A DNA stretch of 64,000 nt from contig NZ_CP010797.1 in NCBI RefSeq assembly GCF_000954115.1, forward strand, positions 992,001 through 1,056,000. Reading direction: 5' to 3'. Shown in pieces: positions 1 to 8,560 of the stretch. Position numbers and translations under genes: made by a program. Positions within the stretch are counted from its first letter, which is position 1. Every line of letters begins with the position of its first letter. Source of the stretch: Rhodococcus sp. B7740 (lineage in GTDB: Bacteria; Actinomycetota; Actinomycetes; Mycobacteriales; Mycobacteriaceae). The notes under the pieces are model-generated. The model saw nothing but the letters and a program-made list of their open reading frames with translations. It made no database searches and was not told the origin of the DNA.

Positions 1-701
1 ATTCCGCGCGGAGTGAACACCTTCAGATCCAGTCCGTAGCGGTCCGCGGCCGTGCACTCGGCGGACGTGGCATCGGGAAAGCCGCCCAGTTCGCGGGCCA
101 TCGCAGTCAAGGACGACGAGTGGTCGGCGTTGAGGTGCTCTATCGCGTATCCCGAGGTCGGCGACACCGGATCGGGCGCAGCCTGGGAATACGCCTCGGC
201 AGTTGCCGAATCCATTCGGCCGTATCCGCCGACCCACCGGACCCGATGCACGCGCATGATCCACAGCGTGAAGTCGCTGTAGTCCAGGTAGTACTTCGCC
301 GCCGGTACGCCGTCGAGATGCGCTGCGCGGGCCGCGGCCAATTCGTCACCCTCGGGCCGCTCGACCACGCCTGCCAGCGTGATTCGGCCCGATGCCAGCG
401 GATCGGTCTGCGATTGCGGTGCCACGATCGACAGGCTCATTCGTTGATCGCCTGCGAGGTTGCGTCCGTGCTCGGCCATGCGCGAGACACACAGAACCGG
501 CGCGCCGTCGAGCAATCCGTAGGTGACGAACGAGGCCCAGGGATCGCCGTCCGCGGTCAGGCTCGCGAGAGTTGCGGTGTTGGTGGACGCAGCGATCGTG
601 CGCGCTTCTTCGGCCGGTGAGGGTCGACGGTCGTCGACGACCGGGGCCAGGGGAGGGGGAACGGACGGGGCGTCACCGGGATCGCCGTGATCGAGTGCCA
701 T
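1..701 (-). CDS. HugZ-like PPOX/DUF2470 family protein (3' end outside window)
   Basis: The frame opens at ATG 699-701 and reads to the left edge without a stop, so about 233 residues are visible and the C-terminus is missing. An N-terminal split-barrel flavin/heme-binding domain of the pyridoxamine-5'-phosphate-oxidase type is suggested by ATLASLTADGDPWASFV, the following VLCVSRMAEHGRN stretch and YYLDYSDFTLW. After a linker, a second domain begins with the DUF2470 hallmark AIEHLNADHSSSL. This domain pair is that of HugZ-like heme-utilisation or heme-degrading proteins, but the substrate is inferred only from the family. It is the last visible gene of a minus-strand operon, 23 nt after the membrane-protein gene. 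Confidence 0.85.
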   Translation of the reverse strand, partial: MALDHGDPGDAPSVPPPLAPVVDDRRPSPAEEARTIAASTNTATLASLTADGDPWASFVTYGLLDGAPVLCVSRMAEHGRNLAGDQRMSLSIVAPQSQTDPLASGRITLAGVVERPEGDELAAARAAHLDGVPAAKYYLDYSDFTLWIMRVHRVRWVGGYGRMDSATAEAYSQAAPDPVSPTSGYAIEHLNADHSSSLTAMARELGGFPDATSAECTAADRYGLDLKVFTPRG

Positions 702-724
702 GCGCAGAAGCTTACGACGGCGAC

Positions 725-1402
725 CTACAGGAGGTCTCCGGCATGAATCAGGGCGTCGGCGACGAGTGCGACGCCGAGCACGACGAAGACGACGCGCACC
801 GTCGGAGGGCCGTACCGCATCAGGGCTCGGACGGTCGCGGTGAACGCGCGCCTCGAGCGTCGACTCTTCCTCGACGCCAGAATCAGCACGAGGACGGGTG
901 GCAGGAGCCCGATCAGGCAGTAGACGACCACGATGGCCGGCCACCACGGCGGACGGGGATCGTACGTCGAGAGCATCGTCAGCCCCGCGAGGTACGGCAC
1001 TGCCGTCGGGCCCTGCACCAGACCGATCGTCAGTCCGGTCAAGGCGACGACGGGGATGCTGGAGCCGGCTCGAGCCGCCCACTCCGGTGGGCGGCGCTCG
1101 GTGGTGCGCAGAGCACCGAGTGTGATCAGTACCAGCCCGATCGCGAGTTCCGTGCGATACCGCACCGTGGGAGTGATGGTGATGTCGAACAGATCGGTGA
1201 AGAAGTCGATGCCGAGAACGGTGAGGATGCCGAATGTGGTCGTCGCCGTGAACACTCCGCCGACGAAGGCCAGCCCGGCTCGGAACGGGGACCGGCGGGT
1301 GGTTCTCGCGTGCACTGCGATGGCTGCGGTCACGCCGATCAACAACACGTCGAGCGAATCGAGGATCGCGAATCCGACGAGAGCGAGCAGCAAGGTCACC
1401 AT
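725..1402 (-). CDS. Multi-TM membrane protein, GAP/Sap (LysE/CcdA-like) type
   Basis: This gene encodes 225 residues. The ATG at 1402 is chosen because the protein then begins directly with a membrane segment (MVTLLLALVGFAILDSLDVLL); an in-frame extension to 1462 would overlap the isochorismatase gene and adds an arginine/proline-rich tail. About six hydrophobic segments are visible, with a basic cytoplasmic loop (ASRKSRRSRR) before the last one. The length and the first-helix motif resemble actinobacterial GAP-family (sulfolipid-1-addressing-like) proteins, a relative of the LysE/CcdA fold, and a role in export of a small molecule or lipid is only inferred. It starts 7 nt after the isochorismatase stop and is probably co-transcribed with it. 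Confidence 0.7.
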   Translation of the reverse strand: MVTLLLALVGFAILDSLDVLLIGVTAAIAVHARTTRRSPFRAGLAFVGGVFTATTTFGILTVLGIDFFTDLFDITITPTVRYRTELAIGLVLITLGALRTTERRPPEWAARAGSSIPVVALTGLTIGLVQGPTAVPYLAGLTMLSTYDPRPPWWPAIVVVYCLIGLLPPVLVLILASRKSRRSRRAFTATVRALMRYGPPTVRVVFVVLGVALVADALIHAGDLL

Positions 1403-1409
1403 GGAGGGT

Positions 1410-1976
1410 TCAGGGTATCGGTCCGGTGAAATCGACCTTCTCGGTGACGACGGCCTCGGCAATGCGGCCGGGAGCGGTCTGGTTGTCCCAGTACATGTTC
1501 GTGTGCGCGATGACCTGGGCAGGTGGCGGCGCGCCCCACTCGGTCAGATCCTCGGCGGTGTGGGCATCGCTCACCAGCGTCACGTCGTATCCGCGGACCA
1601 AGGCTCCGTGCAGCGTAGACCTGATGCAGAAGTCCGTGTGCGCGCCGGCGATGACGACGTGCCCCACGCCGAACGAAGCGAGGTCGGCTTCGAGACCGGT
1701 GTCCTCGAAGGCGTCGCCGTGCTTCTTGTGGACGATTCGATCGCCTGGAACCACGGGCAGAGCGTCGAGAAGCTTCCACCCGTCCGTCCCGAAGCGCAGC
1801 TCCTTCTCGGCGGAGTGCTGCACCCAGATCACCGGCGTGCTCGTCTCTCGGGCTCGCGATACCAGGGTCACGATGTTGTCGACGACGGGCTGCCGGTCGT
1901 GGACGGCGACCATCACGTCGTTCTGCACGTCGACGATCACCAGTGCGGTGGCGTTCCGGTGGGCCAGGGTGGTCAC
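1410..1976 (-). CDS. Isochorismatase-fold cysteine hydrolase
   Basis: This 188-residue protein has the size of the single-domain isochorismatase-like hydrolases. The catalytic Asp is D16 in IVDVQND, the Lys lies in VHKKHGDAF (about residues 84-85), and the nucleophile Cys is C117 in HTDFCIRST, so the Asp-Lys-Cys triad is complete. The family includes nicotinamidases, isochorismatases, N-carbamoylsarcosine amidases and ureidoacrylate hydrolases; the sequence alone does not decide the substrate. A role in enterobactin-like siderophore synthesis is not supported, since no entB-type carrier domain is fused and the NRPS is 23 kb away. It starts 4 nt after the stop of the uvrA-like gene and belongs to the same operon. 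Confidence 0.88.
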   Translation of the reverse strand: MTTLAHRNATALVIVDVQNDVMVAVHDRQPVVDNIVTLVSRARETSTPVIWVQHSAEKELRFGTDGWKLLDALPVVPGDRIVHKKHGDAFEDTGLEADLASFGVGHVVIAGAHTDFCIRSTLHGALVRGYDVTLVSDAHTAEDLTEWGAPPPAQVIAHTNMYWDNQTAPGRIAEAVVTEKVDFTGPIP

Positions 1977-1980
1977 GTAG

Positions 1981-4365
1981 TCAGCTCCCTACGTACGCGG
2001 CCAGGTGCCGGCCGGTCAGGGTCGAACCGTCTGCCACCAGATCGGACGGTGTTCCCTCGAACACGACGAGGCCTCCGTCGTGGCCGGCACCCGGTCCGAG
2101 ATCGATGATCCAGTCGGCGTGGGCCATGACGGCCTGATGGTGCTCGATCACGATCACCGACTTGCCGGAGTCGACCAGCCGGTCGAGCAACCCGAGCAAC
2201 TTGTCGACATCGGCGAGATGCAGCCCGGTGGTGGGCTCGTCGAGCACGTAGATCCCGCCCTTGTCGGCCATGTGCGTCGCCAGCTTGAGGCGTTGGCGTT
2301 CGCCACCCGACAGTGTGGTCAACGGCTGGCCGATCTTGAGGTATCCGAGCCCGACGTCGTTCAAGCGCTGCAGAATCTTGTGCGCCGGTAGCAGTTTGGC
2401 CGCGCCGTCGGCGAAGAACTCCTCGGCCTCGGCGACCGACATCGACAGCACCTCGTCGATGTTGCGTCCGCCGAAGTGGTACTCGAGTACCGATGCTTGG
2501 AATCGCTTGCCCTCGCACTCCTCGCACACCGTGGCGACGCCGGCCATCATCGCGAGGTCGCTGTAGATGACGCCCGCGCCGTTGCACGTCGGGCACGCGC
2601 CTTCGGAGTTCGAGCTGAACAGCGCGGGTTTGACGGCGTTCTCCTTGGCGAACGCCTTTCGGATCGGTTCGAGCAGCCCGGTGTACGTTGCGGGGTTGCT
2701 TCGCCGTGATCCACGGATGGCCCCTTGATCGACCGACACCACATCGTCTGTCCCCGAGAGCGATCCGTGAACGAGTGAACTCTTGCCCGAGCCTGCGACG
2801 CCGGTGACGACGACCAGCACACCGAGTGGAACGTCGACGTCCACTTCGCGCAGATTGTGGGAGTTCGCGCCGCGAATCTCCAGCACCTCGGAGAATTCGC
2901 GTACGGATTTCTTCAGTGCTGCCCGATCGTCGAAATGCCGACCGGTGACGGTGTCGCTCCGCCGTAAACCGTCGACGGTGCCCTCGAAACAGACGTGCCC
3001 GCCTGCGCTTCCCGCACCGGGACCCAGATCGACGACGTGGTCTGCGATGGAGATCGTCTCGGGCTTGTGCTCCACTACCAGCACGGTGTTTCCCTTGTCC
3101 CGCAGCTGAAGCAGCAGATTGTTCATTCGCTCGATGTCGTGGGGATGCAGACCGGTGGTCGGTTCGTCGAACACGTAGGTCACATCGGTCAACGACGATC
3201 CGAGGTGGCGAATCATCTTGGTGCGCTGGGCCTCTCCGCCGGACAGTGTTCCCGACGGCCGATCCAGGCTCAGGTAGCCGAGTCCGATTTCGACGAACGA
3301 GTCGAGGGTTTCGCCGAGCGTGGTCAGCAGTGGTGCCACCGACGGTTCCTTCAGGCCGCCGACCCACTTCGCCAGGTCGCTGATCTGCATGGAACATGCG
3401 TCGGCGATGTTGATGCCGTCGATCTTCGACGACCGAGCGCCCTCGTTGAGTCGGGTGCCGTTGCAGTCGGGACATGTCGTGAAGGTGATCGCGCGTTCGA
3501 CGAATGCGCGGATATGCGGCTGCATTGCGTCGACGTCCTTGGACAGGAACGATTTCTGGATCTGAGGCACGAGACCCGAGTAGGTCAGATTGATGCCTTC
3601 GACCTTGATTTTCGTCGGCTCGCGATAGAGCAGATCGTCGAGCTCCTTCTTCGTGTATTTCGAGATGGGCTTGTCCGGGTCGAAGTACCCACAGCCGCGG
3701 AAAATGCGCCCGTACCAGCCTTCCATGCTGTAACCGGGGATCGTGATCGCGCTCTCGTTCAATGACTTGCTCGCGTCGTAGAGCGCGGTGAGGTCGAAGT
3801 CGCTGACGGCGCCTCTGCCCTCGCAGCGCGGGCACATGCCACCGGTCACGGAAAAGGACTTCTTCTCGGTGGTCTGCCTACCGCCCTTGTCCACCTTGTA
3901 CGCGCCTGCACCGGACACCGATGCGACGTTGAACGAAAAGGCCTGTGCGGAGCCGATGTACGGCTTTCCGATTCGGCTGAACAGGATCCGGAGCATGGCG
4001 TTGGCGTCGGTCGCAGTGCCGACGGTGGAATGGGGATTGGCGCCCATGCGCTGTTGATCGACGATGATGGCCGTGGTGAGTCCGTCCATGACGTCGACAT
4101 CCGGTCGGCCCAGCGTGGGCATGAATCCTTGAACGAAGGCACTGTAGGTCTCGTTGATCATGCGCTGTGATTCGGCCGCAATCGTACTGAAGACCAGCGA
4201 GCTCTTGCCGGAGCCGGAGACGCCGGTGAACACGGTCAGTCGGCGCTTGGGTAATTCGACATCGATGTCCTGAAGATTGTTCTGCCGCGCCCCCTGCACA
4301 CGAATCAAATCGTGACTGTCGGCAGCATGCGGTGCCGAGCCCTGCGTGACCTTCTTCGTCGCCAT
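1981..4365 (-). CDS. UvrA-like ABC ATPase (excinuclease UvrA paralogue)
   Basis: This 794-residue protein has two ABC ATPase halves. Walker A motifs are GVSGSGKSS (about residue 49) and GVAGSGKSS (about 522), and signature motifs are LSGGEAQR (about 373) and LSGGERQR (about 683). Cys pairs such as CPRCEGRG, CPDCNGTR, CPTCNGAG and CEECEGKR correspond to the zinc modules of UvrA. At about 800 residues it is shorter than housekeeping UvrA (about 950), which is typical of the paralogues found in actinobacteria, including DrrC-type drug-resistance proteins. A DNA-binding role in damage recognition or resistance to a DNA-intercalating compound is an inference from the family. It sits 6 nt after the dapA-like gene, so the two are probably one transcript. 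Confidence 0.88.
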   Translation of the reverse strand: MATKKVTQGSAPHAADSHDLIRVQGARQNNLQDIDVELPKRRLTVFTGVSGSGKSSLVFSTIAAESQRMINETYSAFVQGFMPTLGRPDVDVMDGLTTAIIVDQQRMGANPHSTVGTATDANAMLRILFSRIGKPYIGSAQAFSFNVASVSGAGAYKVDKGGRQTTEKKSFSVTGGMCPRCEGRGAVSDFDLTALYDASKSLNESAITIPGYSMEGWYGRIFRGCGYFDPDKPISKYTKKELDDLLYREPTKIKVEGINLTYSGLVPQIQKSFLSKDVDAMQPHIRAFVERAITFTTCPDCNGTRLNEGARSSKIDGINIADACSMQISDLAKWVGGLKEPSVAPLLTTLGETLDSFVEIGLGYLSLDRPSGTLSGGEAQRTKMIRHLGSSLTDVTYVFDEPTTGLHPHDIERMNNLLLQLRDKGNTVLVVEHKPETISIADHVVDLGPGAGSAGGHVCFEGTVDGLRRSDTVTGRHFDDRAALKKSVREFSEVLEIRGANSHNLREVDVDVPLGVLVVVTGVAGSGKSSLVHGSLSGTDDVVSVDQGAIRGSRRSNPATYTGLLEPIRKAFAKENAVKPALFSSNSEGACPTCNGAGVIYSDLAMMAGVATVCEECEGKRFQASVLEYHFGGRNIDEVLSMSVAEAEEFFADGAAKLLPAHKILQRLNDVGLGYLKIGQPLTTLSGGERQRLKLATHMADKGGIYVLDEPTTGLHLADVDKLLGLLDRLVDSGKSVIVIEHHQAVMAHADWIIDLGPGAGHDGGLVVFEGTPSDLVADGSTLTGRHLAAYVGS

Positions 4366-4371
4366 GAGCAG

Positions 4372-5316
4372 TCAGGCTAGTCGTACCGGAACGTGCCTGC
4401 TTCTCGATTCCTGATCGATTCCGGTGGCCGAGAGGGCAGCGTCGAGCCGTCTCAGATCTGCCGCGGAGGACTCCAGAAGTGGGCGTCGCACGGTCGCGTC
4501 GGAGATGACGCCGATCCTGGCGAGTGCGGCCTTGGCCATGACGGCTCCCTGCGTCGTGCGCATGACGGCATCGGTCAACGGCAGCAGTGATCGCTGTACT
4601 GCGTTCGCCCGGAGCAGGTCGCCCGCGCGGACCGCATCGATCAGCTCGGCGTAGCGGTCTGCCACCACATTGCCGGTGACGCTGACCAGTCCTGTTGCAC
4701 CGGAGGCTAGGTAGGGGAGCGCGAGTTCGTCGATTCCGCAGTAGTAGGCGAGGTCCGTCGAGGACATGACGGTCATGGCCTCGTACAGATCACCCTTCGC
4801 GTCCTTGACGGCACCGATGAGGGGGTGACGAGAGAGTGCCTCGAGCGTCGACGCCTCGATGGCCACACCTGTGCGCGCCGGGACGTCGTAGACCATGACG
4901 GGCAGCCCACCTGCCTCGGCGATGGCGACGATGTGCTCTGCGATGCCGGTCTGGGTGGGGCGCGAGTAGTACGGAGCGGTGATCAACAGTGCGTAGGCAC
5001 CGGCTGCCGCTGCGGACCGAGCCATCTCGATCCCCGTGGAGGTGTCGTTGGTGCCGACTCCCGCGGTCACACGAAGAGAGTGATGGCGATGACGACGTGT
5101 CCGGGAAATCAGCTGCGAGATTTCGTGGCGCGTCAGGGTAGGTGCTTCTCCGGTCGTTCCGGCGACGACGACGCCATCACACCGTGTTGCCGACAGATGC
5201 GCGAGAAGGGCATCGACGCCCCCTCGGTCGAGCGATCCATCGGGGTGCATGGGGGTCGCCATGGCGACGACGTTTGCGCCGAAGCTCGTCGAGGCCGGCG
5301 ATGCAGTGGTGATCAT
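4372..5316 (-). CDS. DapA-family lyase (dihydrodipicolinate synthase / N-acetylneuraminate lyase superfamily)
   Basis: This 314-residue class I aldolase-fold protein starts at ATG 5316; a longer in-frame start at 5412 would run into the divergent LysR gene and is rejected. Family residues are visible: GTTGEAPTL (active-site Thr pair), VYDVPARTG (Tyr) and the Schiff-base lysine K171 in GAVKDAKGD. A further motif is YYCGIDELALPYL. The family makes dihydrodipicolinate or cleaves/forms other 2-keto acids from pyruvate. The distance from any lysine operon and the partner LysR regulator argue that this is an accessory paralogue rather than the housekeeping dapA. It leads the minus-strand operon 5316-1. 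Confidence 0.85.
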   Translation of the reverse strand: MITTASPASTSFGANVVAMATPMHPDGSLDRGGVDALLAHLSATRCDGVVVAGTTGEAPTLTRHEISQLISRTRRHRHHSLRVTAGVGTNDTSTGIEMARSAAAAGAYALLITAPYYSRPTQTGIAEHIVAIAEAGGLPVMVYDVPARTGVAIEASTLEALSRHPLIGAVKDAKGDLYEAMTVMSSTDLAYYCGIDELALPYLASGATGLVSVTGNVVADRYAELIDAVRAGDLLRANAVQRSLLPLTDAVMRTTQGAVMAKAALARIGVISDATVRRPLLESSAADLRRLDAALSATGIDQESRSRHVPVRLA

Positions 5317-5367
5317 GGTCCGAGTGTGAACCGCCGGATAGATGAGGTCCAGCGATGCATTTTCCGT

Positions 5368-5380
5368 AATACTGCGTATT
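5368..5380. promoter_or_regulatory. Candidate LysR-type operator between divergent genes
   Basis: The 13-bp stretch AATACTGCGTATT is an inverted repeat with five-base arms (AATAC/GTATT) in the 72-bp gap between the dapA-like gene and the LysR gene. It lies 9 bp before the LysR start codon. LysR regulators commonly bind such dyads in the shared promoter and repress their own gene. The site is read from the sequence; binding is inferred. Confidence 0.45.
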
Positions 5381-5388
5381 TTTGCTTC

Positions 5389-6288
5389 ATGATCGATTTC
5401 AGTGCTCTGCACGCCCTACGGGCCGTCGCAGCCCTGGGCACTCTTGCGCGGGCGGCCGACGAACTCGGCTACACCTCTTCGGCGATCTCCCAGCAGATCA
5501 AACGACTCGAACGGCAGATCGGTACCCCGGTGCTGGCGCAGGCCGGTCGGGGGGTCGTGCTCACCCCCGCAGGCCGGGCGGTGGTCGAGTCCGCGGGGGA
5601 GGTGTTCGACGCTCTCGAACGGTGCGTCGAGGCGGCTCGATCCGCAGACGAGGGCGTGCCACGTGGGGTCGTTCGGCTGGTCGGATTCTCGACCGCGGTG
5701 CGCGGCTTGCTGGCGCCCGCGCTGGTCGAGCTGGATCGACGGTATCCGGATCTGACCGTGCACATCAGCGAGGAGGATCCGGATCGTGCACTGCACAGCG
5801 TGTATGCCGGTACCGCCGACCTGGCGTTGGTGCACGACGCAGACGGGGTATGGGTGCCCGCTCCTCCCTCGGTCGTTCGGCAACCGATTCACACGGACTT
5901 CGGCGACGTGATCATGAAGCGAACTCACCCCCTCGCTCGACGGAAGACCGCGTTGACCCATGCCGACCTCGCTCGGTACCCGTGGGTGACGAGCCCGGCC
6001 GGGACGGTATGTCACCAGTGGTTTCGTCGGCTGTTCGCCGAGACGTCCGCCGAGGTCGACGTTCGCCATCTCGTCGACGACTTCTCCACGCAACTCGCGC
6101 TGGTCGAAGCCGACGATGTTCTCGCTCTGGTACCTCGCCTCGCGCGTCCGCTGCTCGGAGCCGGTCTCGTCGCGGTGCCGCTCGAGCGCGCTCCCGCTCG
6201 TGAGGTGCAGGCTGCGTGGCGGCGCAGCGCCGACGCCAGCCCGGCCATTCATGCTGTGCTGGACGTCCTCCATGCGGCCTCGCGCTGA
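5389..6288 (+). CDS. LysR-family transcriptional regulator
   Basis: This 299-residue protein has an N-terminal winged HTH (FSALHALRAVAALGTLARAADELGYTSSAISQQIKRLE, quoted in parts: residues about 4-45) and a substrate-binding-like effector domain, the usual LysR length and order. The start ATG 5389 is the first that gives the standard LysR N-terminus; a much longer in-frame extension upstream is a shadow of the dapA-like gene. It is divergent from the dapA-led operon, which is the likely target, with a dyad between them. Its last 40 bp overlap the 3' end of helR on the other strand. The effector is unknown. Confidence 0.92.
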   Translation: MIDFSALHALRAVAALGTLARAADELGYTSSAISQQIKRLERQIGTPVLAQAGRGVVLTPAGRAVVESAGEVFDALERCVEAARSADEGVPRGVVRLVGFSTAVRGLLAPALVELDRRYPDLTVHISEEDPDRALHSVYAGTADLALVHDADGVWVPAPPSVVRQPIHTDFGDVIMKRTHPLARRKTALTHADLARYPWVTSPAGTVCHQWFRRLFAETSAEVDVRHLVDDFSTQLALVEADDVLALVPRLARPLLGAGLVAVPLERAPAREVQAAWRRSADASPAIHAVLDVLHAASR

Positions 6289-8465
6289 GTGGTCAGCAGC
6301 ACCAGCCGTCCGGTCGCGCGTGTCATAGCCACGTACGTGTCGACGGCACCCTCGACTCCTGTCCCGAAGGAATCCGGGTCGATCAGAACGACCAGATCGA
6401 ATTCGAGTCCCTTCGACAACTGCGGAGTCAGGGATCGGATTCGCTCCGACTCCGGAAATGCACGATTGCCTATGACGCAAGCGATTCCGGAGGGATTCGA
6501 GTCCAGCCATCGGTCGAGAATCGATGCCAGATCTGCCGTGTCTGCGTATTCGACGGGCACACCGGTGCTGCGGATGGAGACCGGAACATTGGCGTCCGGC
6601 AGCGCCGCGCGAATCACCGGCTCGGCCGCGGCCATGACTTCCCGCGGGGTGCGGTAATTGACACCGAGGGTGGCGATCCTCACCCGGTCGAGTCCGACCC
6701 GTCCGAGCCGTTCGACCCAGGACTCGGCGAACCCCTGCCGCGCTTGCGCCCGGTCTCCGACGATGGTGATGCTGCCCGACGGGCATCGTCGCAGGACCAT
6801 CTGCCACTGCGCGTCGGTCAACTCCTGCGCCTCGTCGACGACGATGTGTGCGAACGGCCCCGCCGAGGGATCCGTCGGGATCTCCTCGAAGCCCGCCGAA
6901 TCGACGAGTGCATCGCGAATTCCGTCCTGCCGCAACTGTGCAGCCATCATCTCGTCGTCGTCCGCGGCCATGAGTTCGTCGACCACGCGGTCCATTCGCG
7001 CACGCTCCGCAGCCGCGGCCAACTCGCGACGTCGAGTGCGGCGTGAATGCTCGGGATCTCCGAGCCGCATTCGTGCGGCGTCGAGCAGTGGCAGATCGGA
7101 CACCGTCCACCGCGTCGGATCGGGTCGCTGGAGTGAACGAATCTCCTCGGGGCCGAGCCAGGGTGCGCACCTACGGAGATACGCCGGAACGCTCCACAGA
7201 TCTGCGACGAGGTCGGCAGCGTCGATGATCGTCCAGGATCGTTCGAGCTCCGTGCGCAGAGGCTCATTGTTCTGCAACGACTTCCGTATCTCGGTTGGGT
7301 CCTCGTCACCGTCGTAGCGGTCGGCCAGAATCGTCAGTAGCAGGTCCCAGACCTGTTCGCGAGCCTCGTTGTGCGCAGTGCCGGGATCGGGTGCCTCGAA
7401 CGCCTCGGCCCAGTCGTCCGGCGTCAGCCTCAGGTCGGCCCACTCCGTCTCCACGATCATGTTCCGAGTCGGCGGCTGCTCGTAGAACGCAACGGCCGCC
7501 TCTATCGCCACGCTCATGTCGGCGGATGCCTTCAGTTGCGCGACAGCAGGATTCGGCTCTTCGACCACGTCCGTGCCTTCGGCGACGAGATCCCGGAGGG
7601 TGCAGGTCCGCACACCGTCCTCACCCAGACTCGGAAGGACGTCGGAGACGTAGGCGAGGTACGGCTCGTGTGGGCCGACGAACAGCACGCCGCCGCGGCT
7701 GTGTCCCAGACGCGATTCCGTGTACAGCAGATACGCGGTGCGATGGAGTGCGACCACGGTCTTCCCGGTTCCCGGGCCACCGTCGACGACCAGCGCGCCC
7801 CGGGCGTCCGCTCGAATGATGGCGTCCTGATCTGCTCGAACGGTGCCCAGCACGTCACGCATTCGCGGTGAACGTGCCGTACCCAGACTGGCGATGAAGG
7901 CAGACTGATCGTCGAGTGCAGCGTCGGTGATCGGTCCGGTCAGGTCGAACACCTCGTCCCAATAGTCGGTGATGGTGCCGTTCGTCCACCGATATCGTCG
8001 ACGACTCCGCAGCCCCATGGGATTGGCGTGAGTGGCACCGAAGAAGGGTTCGGCCGCGGGGGAGCGCCAGTCGACGAGGAGTTGTTCACCCGATGTCCCC
8101 AACAATCCGAGTCGTCCGATGTACACCGGCTCGTCCGTATCGGAGGCCACGACTCGACCCAGGCACAGATCCACCCCGTACCGACGAAGTGAACGGAGAC
8201 GTCCGCCCAACCTATGAATCTCGAAGTCCCGCTCCATCACCTCTCGGCCCATTCGGCCCGACGACTTCTGCGCGGCCGCGAGCTGCGCCGCGGTATCGGA
8301 TCGAGACTTCTCGATGCTCGAGCGTATCGCGGAGAAGTGTCGCTCGTCGTGGCCGATCAGCGCTGGATCACGTTTGCGTGCGAGGCTGTCGGGTAGGGCG
8401 AAAATGCTTGGGTGCACATGCTTCACAGGACTCCGATCGAATGGTTCTCGGTTGCAGCGAGCCAT
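6249..8465 (-). CDS. helR: HelR/HelD-type RNA polymerase recycling motor ATPase
   Basis: This 738-residue SF1 helicase-like protein has Walker A at GGPGTGKT (about residue 230), a DEAQ-type motif II in VVDEAQELTD, and the superfamily I motif GVNYRT. The N-terminal coiled-coil region (DERHFSAIRSSIEKS) and the conserved LLVDWRSPAAEPFF place it with HelD/HelR proteins, which bind RNA polymerase, pry out nucleic acid and, for HelR, displace rifamycins. The rifamycin-associated element 14 bp upstream of the start strongly supports the HelR assignment. ATG 8465 has AGGG six bases upstream; a GTG at codon 14 (preceded by GGAG) is an alternative start closer to the usual family N-terminus. The 3' end overlaps the convergent LysR gene. 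Confidence 0.9.
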   Translation of the reverse strand: MARCNREPFDRSPVKHVHPSIFALPDSLARKRDPALIGHDERHFSAIRSSIEKSRSDTAAQLAAAQKSSGRMGREVMERDFEIHRLGGRLRSLRRYGVDLCLGRVVASDTDEPVYIGRLGLLGTSGEQLLVDWRSPAAEPFFGATHANPMGLRSRRRYRWTNGTITDYWDEVFDLTGPITDAALDDQSAFIASLGTARSPRMRDVLGTVRADQDAIIRADARGALVVDGGPGTGKTVVALHRTAYLLYTESRLGHSRGGVLFVGPHEPYLAYVSDVLPSLGEDGVRTCTLRDLVAEGTDVVEEPNPAVAQLKASADMSVAIEAAVAFYEQPPTRNMIVETEWADLRLTPDDWAEAFEAPDPGTAHNEAREQVWDLLLTILADRYDGDEDPTEIRKSLQNNEPLRTELERSWTIIDAADLVADLWSVPAYLRRCAPWLGPEEIRSLQRPDPTRWTVSDLPLLDAARMRLGDPEHSRRTRRRELAAAAERARMDRVVDELMAADDDEMMAAQLRQDGIRDALVDSAGFEEIPTDPSAGPFAHIVVDEAQELTDAQWQMVLRRCPSGSITIVGDRAQARQGFAESWVERLGRVGLDRVRIATLGVNYRTPREVMAAAEPVIRAALPDANVPVSIRSTGVPVEYADTADLASILDRWLDSNPSGIACVIGNRAFPESERIRSLTPQLSKGLEFDLVVLIDPDSFGTGVEGAVDTYVAMTRATGRLVLLTTQREAAWRTSSTA

Positions 8466-8479
8466 TCTGAGCCCTGCAC

Positions 8480-8499
8480 GGGGTCTTGCCGCAAGCCCC
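8480..8499 (-). promoter_or_regulatory. Rifamycin-associated element (RAE) upstream of helR
   Basis: Read on the gene strand the site is GGGGCTTGCGGCAAGACCCC, a near-perfect inverted repeat (GGGGCTTGC / GCAAGACCCC with one unpaired position). This closely follows the published RAE consensus found upstream of rifamycin-inactivating genes and helR in actinomycetes. It ends 14 bp before the helR ATG, in the 95-bp gap after the GGDEF-EAL gene. On this basis helR is expected to be induced by rifamycins. Confidence 0.88.
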
Positions 8500-8560
8500 G
8501 GGGTGCGCTATATGTTGAAAGTGGAAAGACGTGATCGTCGCTTTCCGATTCCTCCGCGAT

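Noticed and set aside
1410-1976. Isochorismatase gene as part of a 2,3-dihydroxybenzoate siderophore pathway feeding the NRPS
   Set aside because: No entA, entC or entE-like genes are present, the gene belongs to a different operon 23 kb away, and the family has many other activities.
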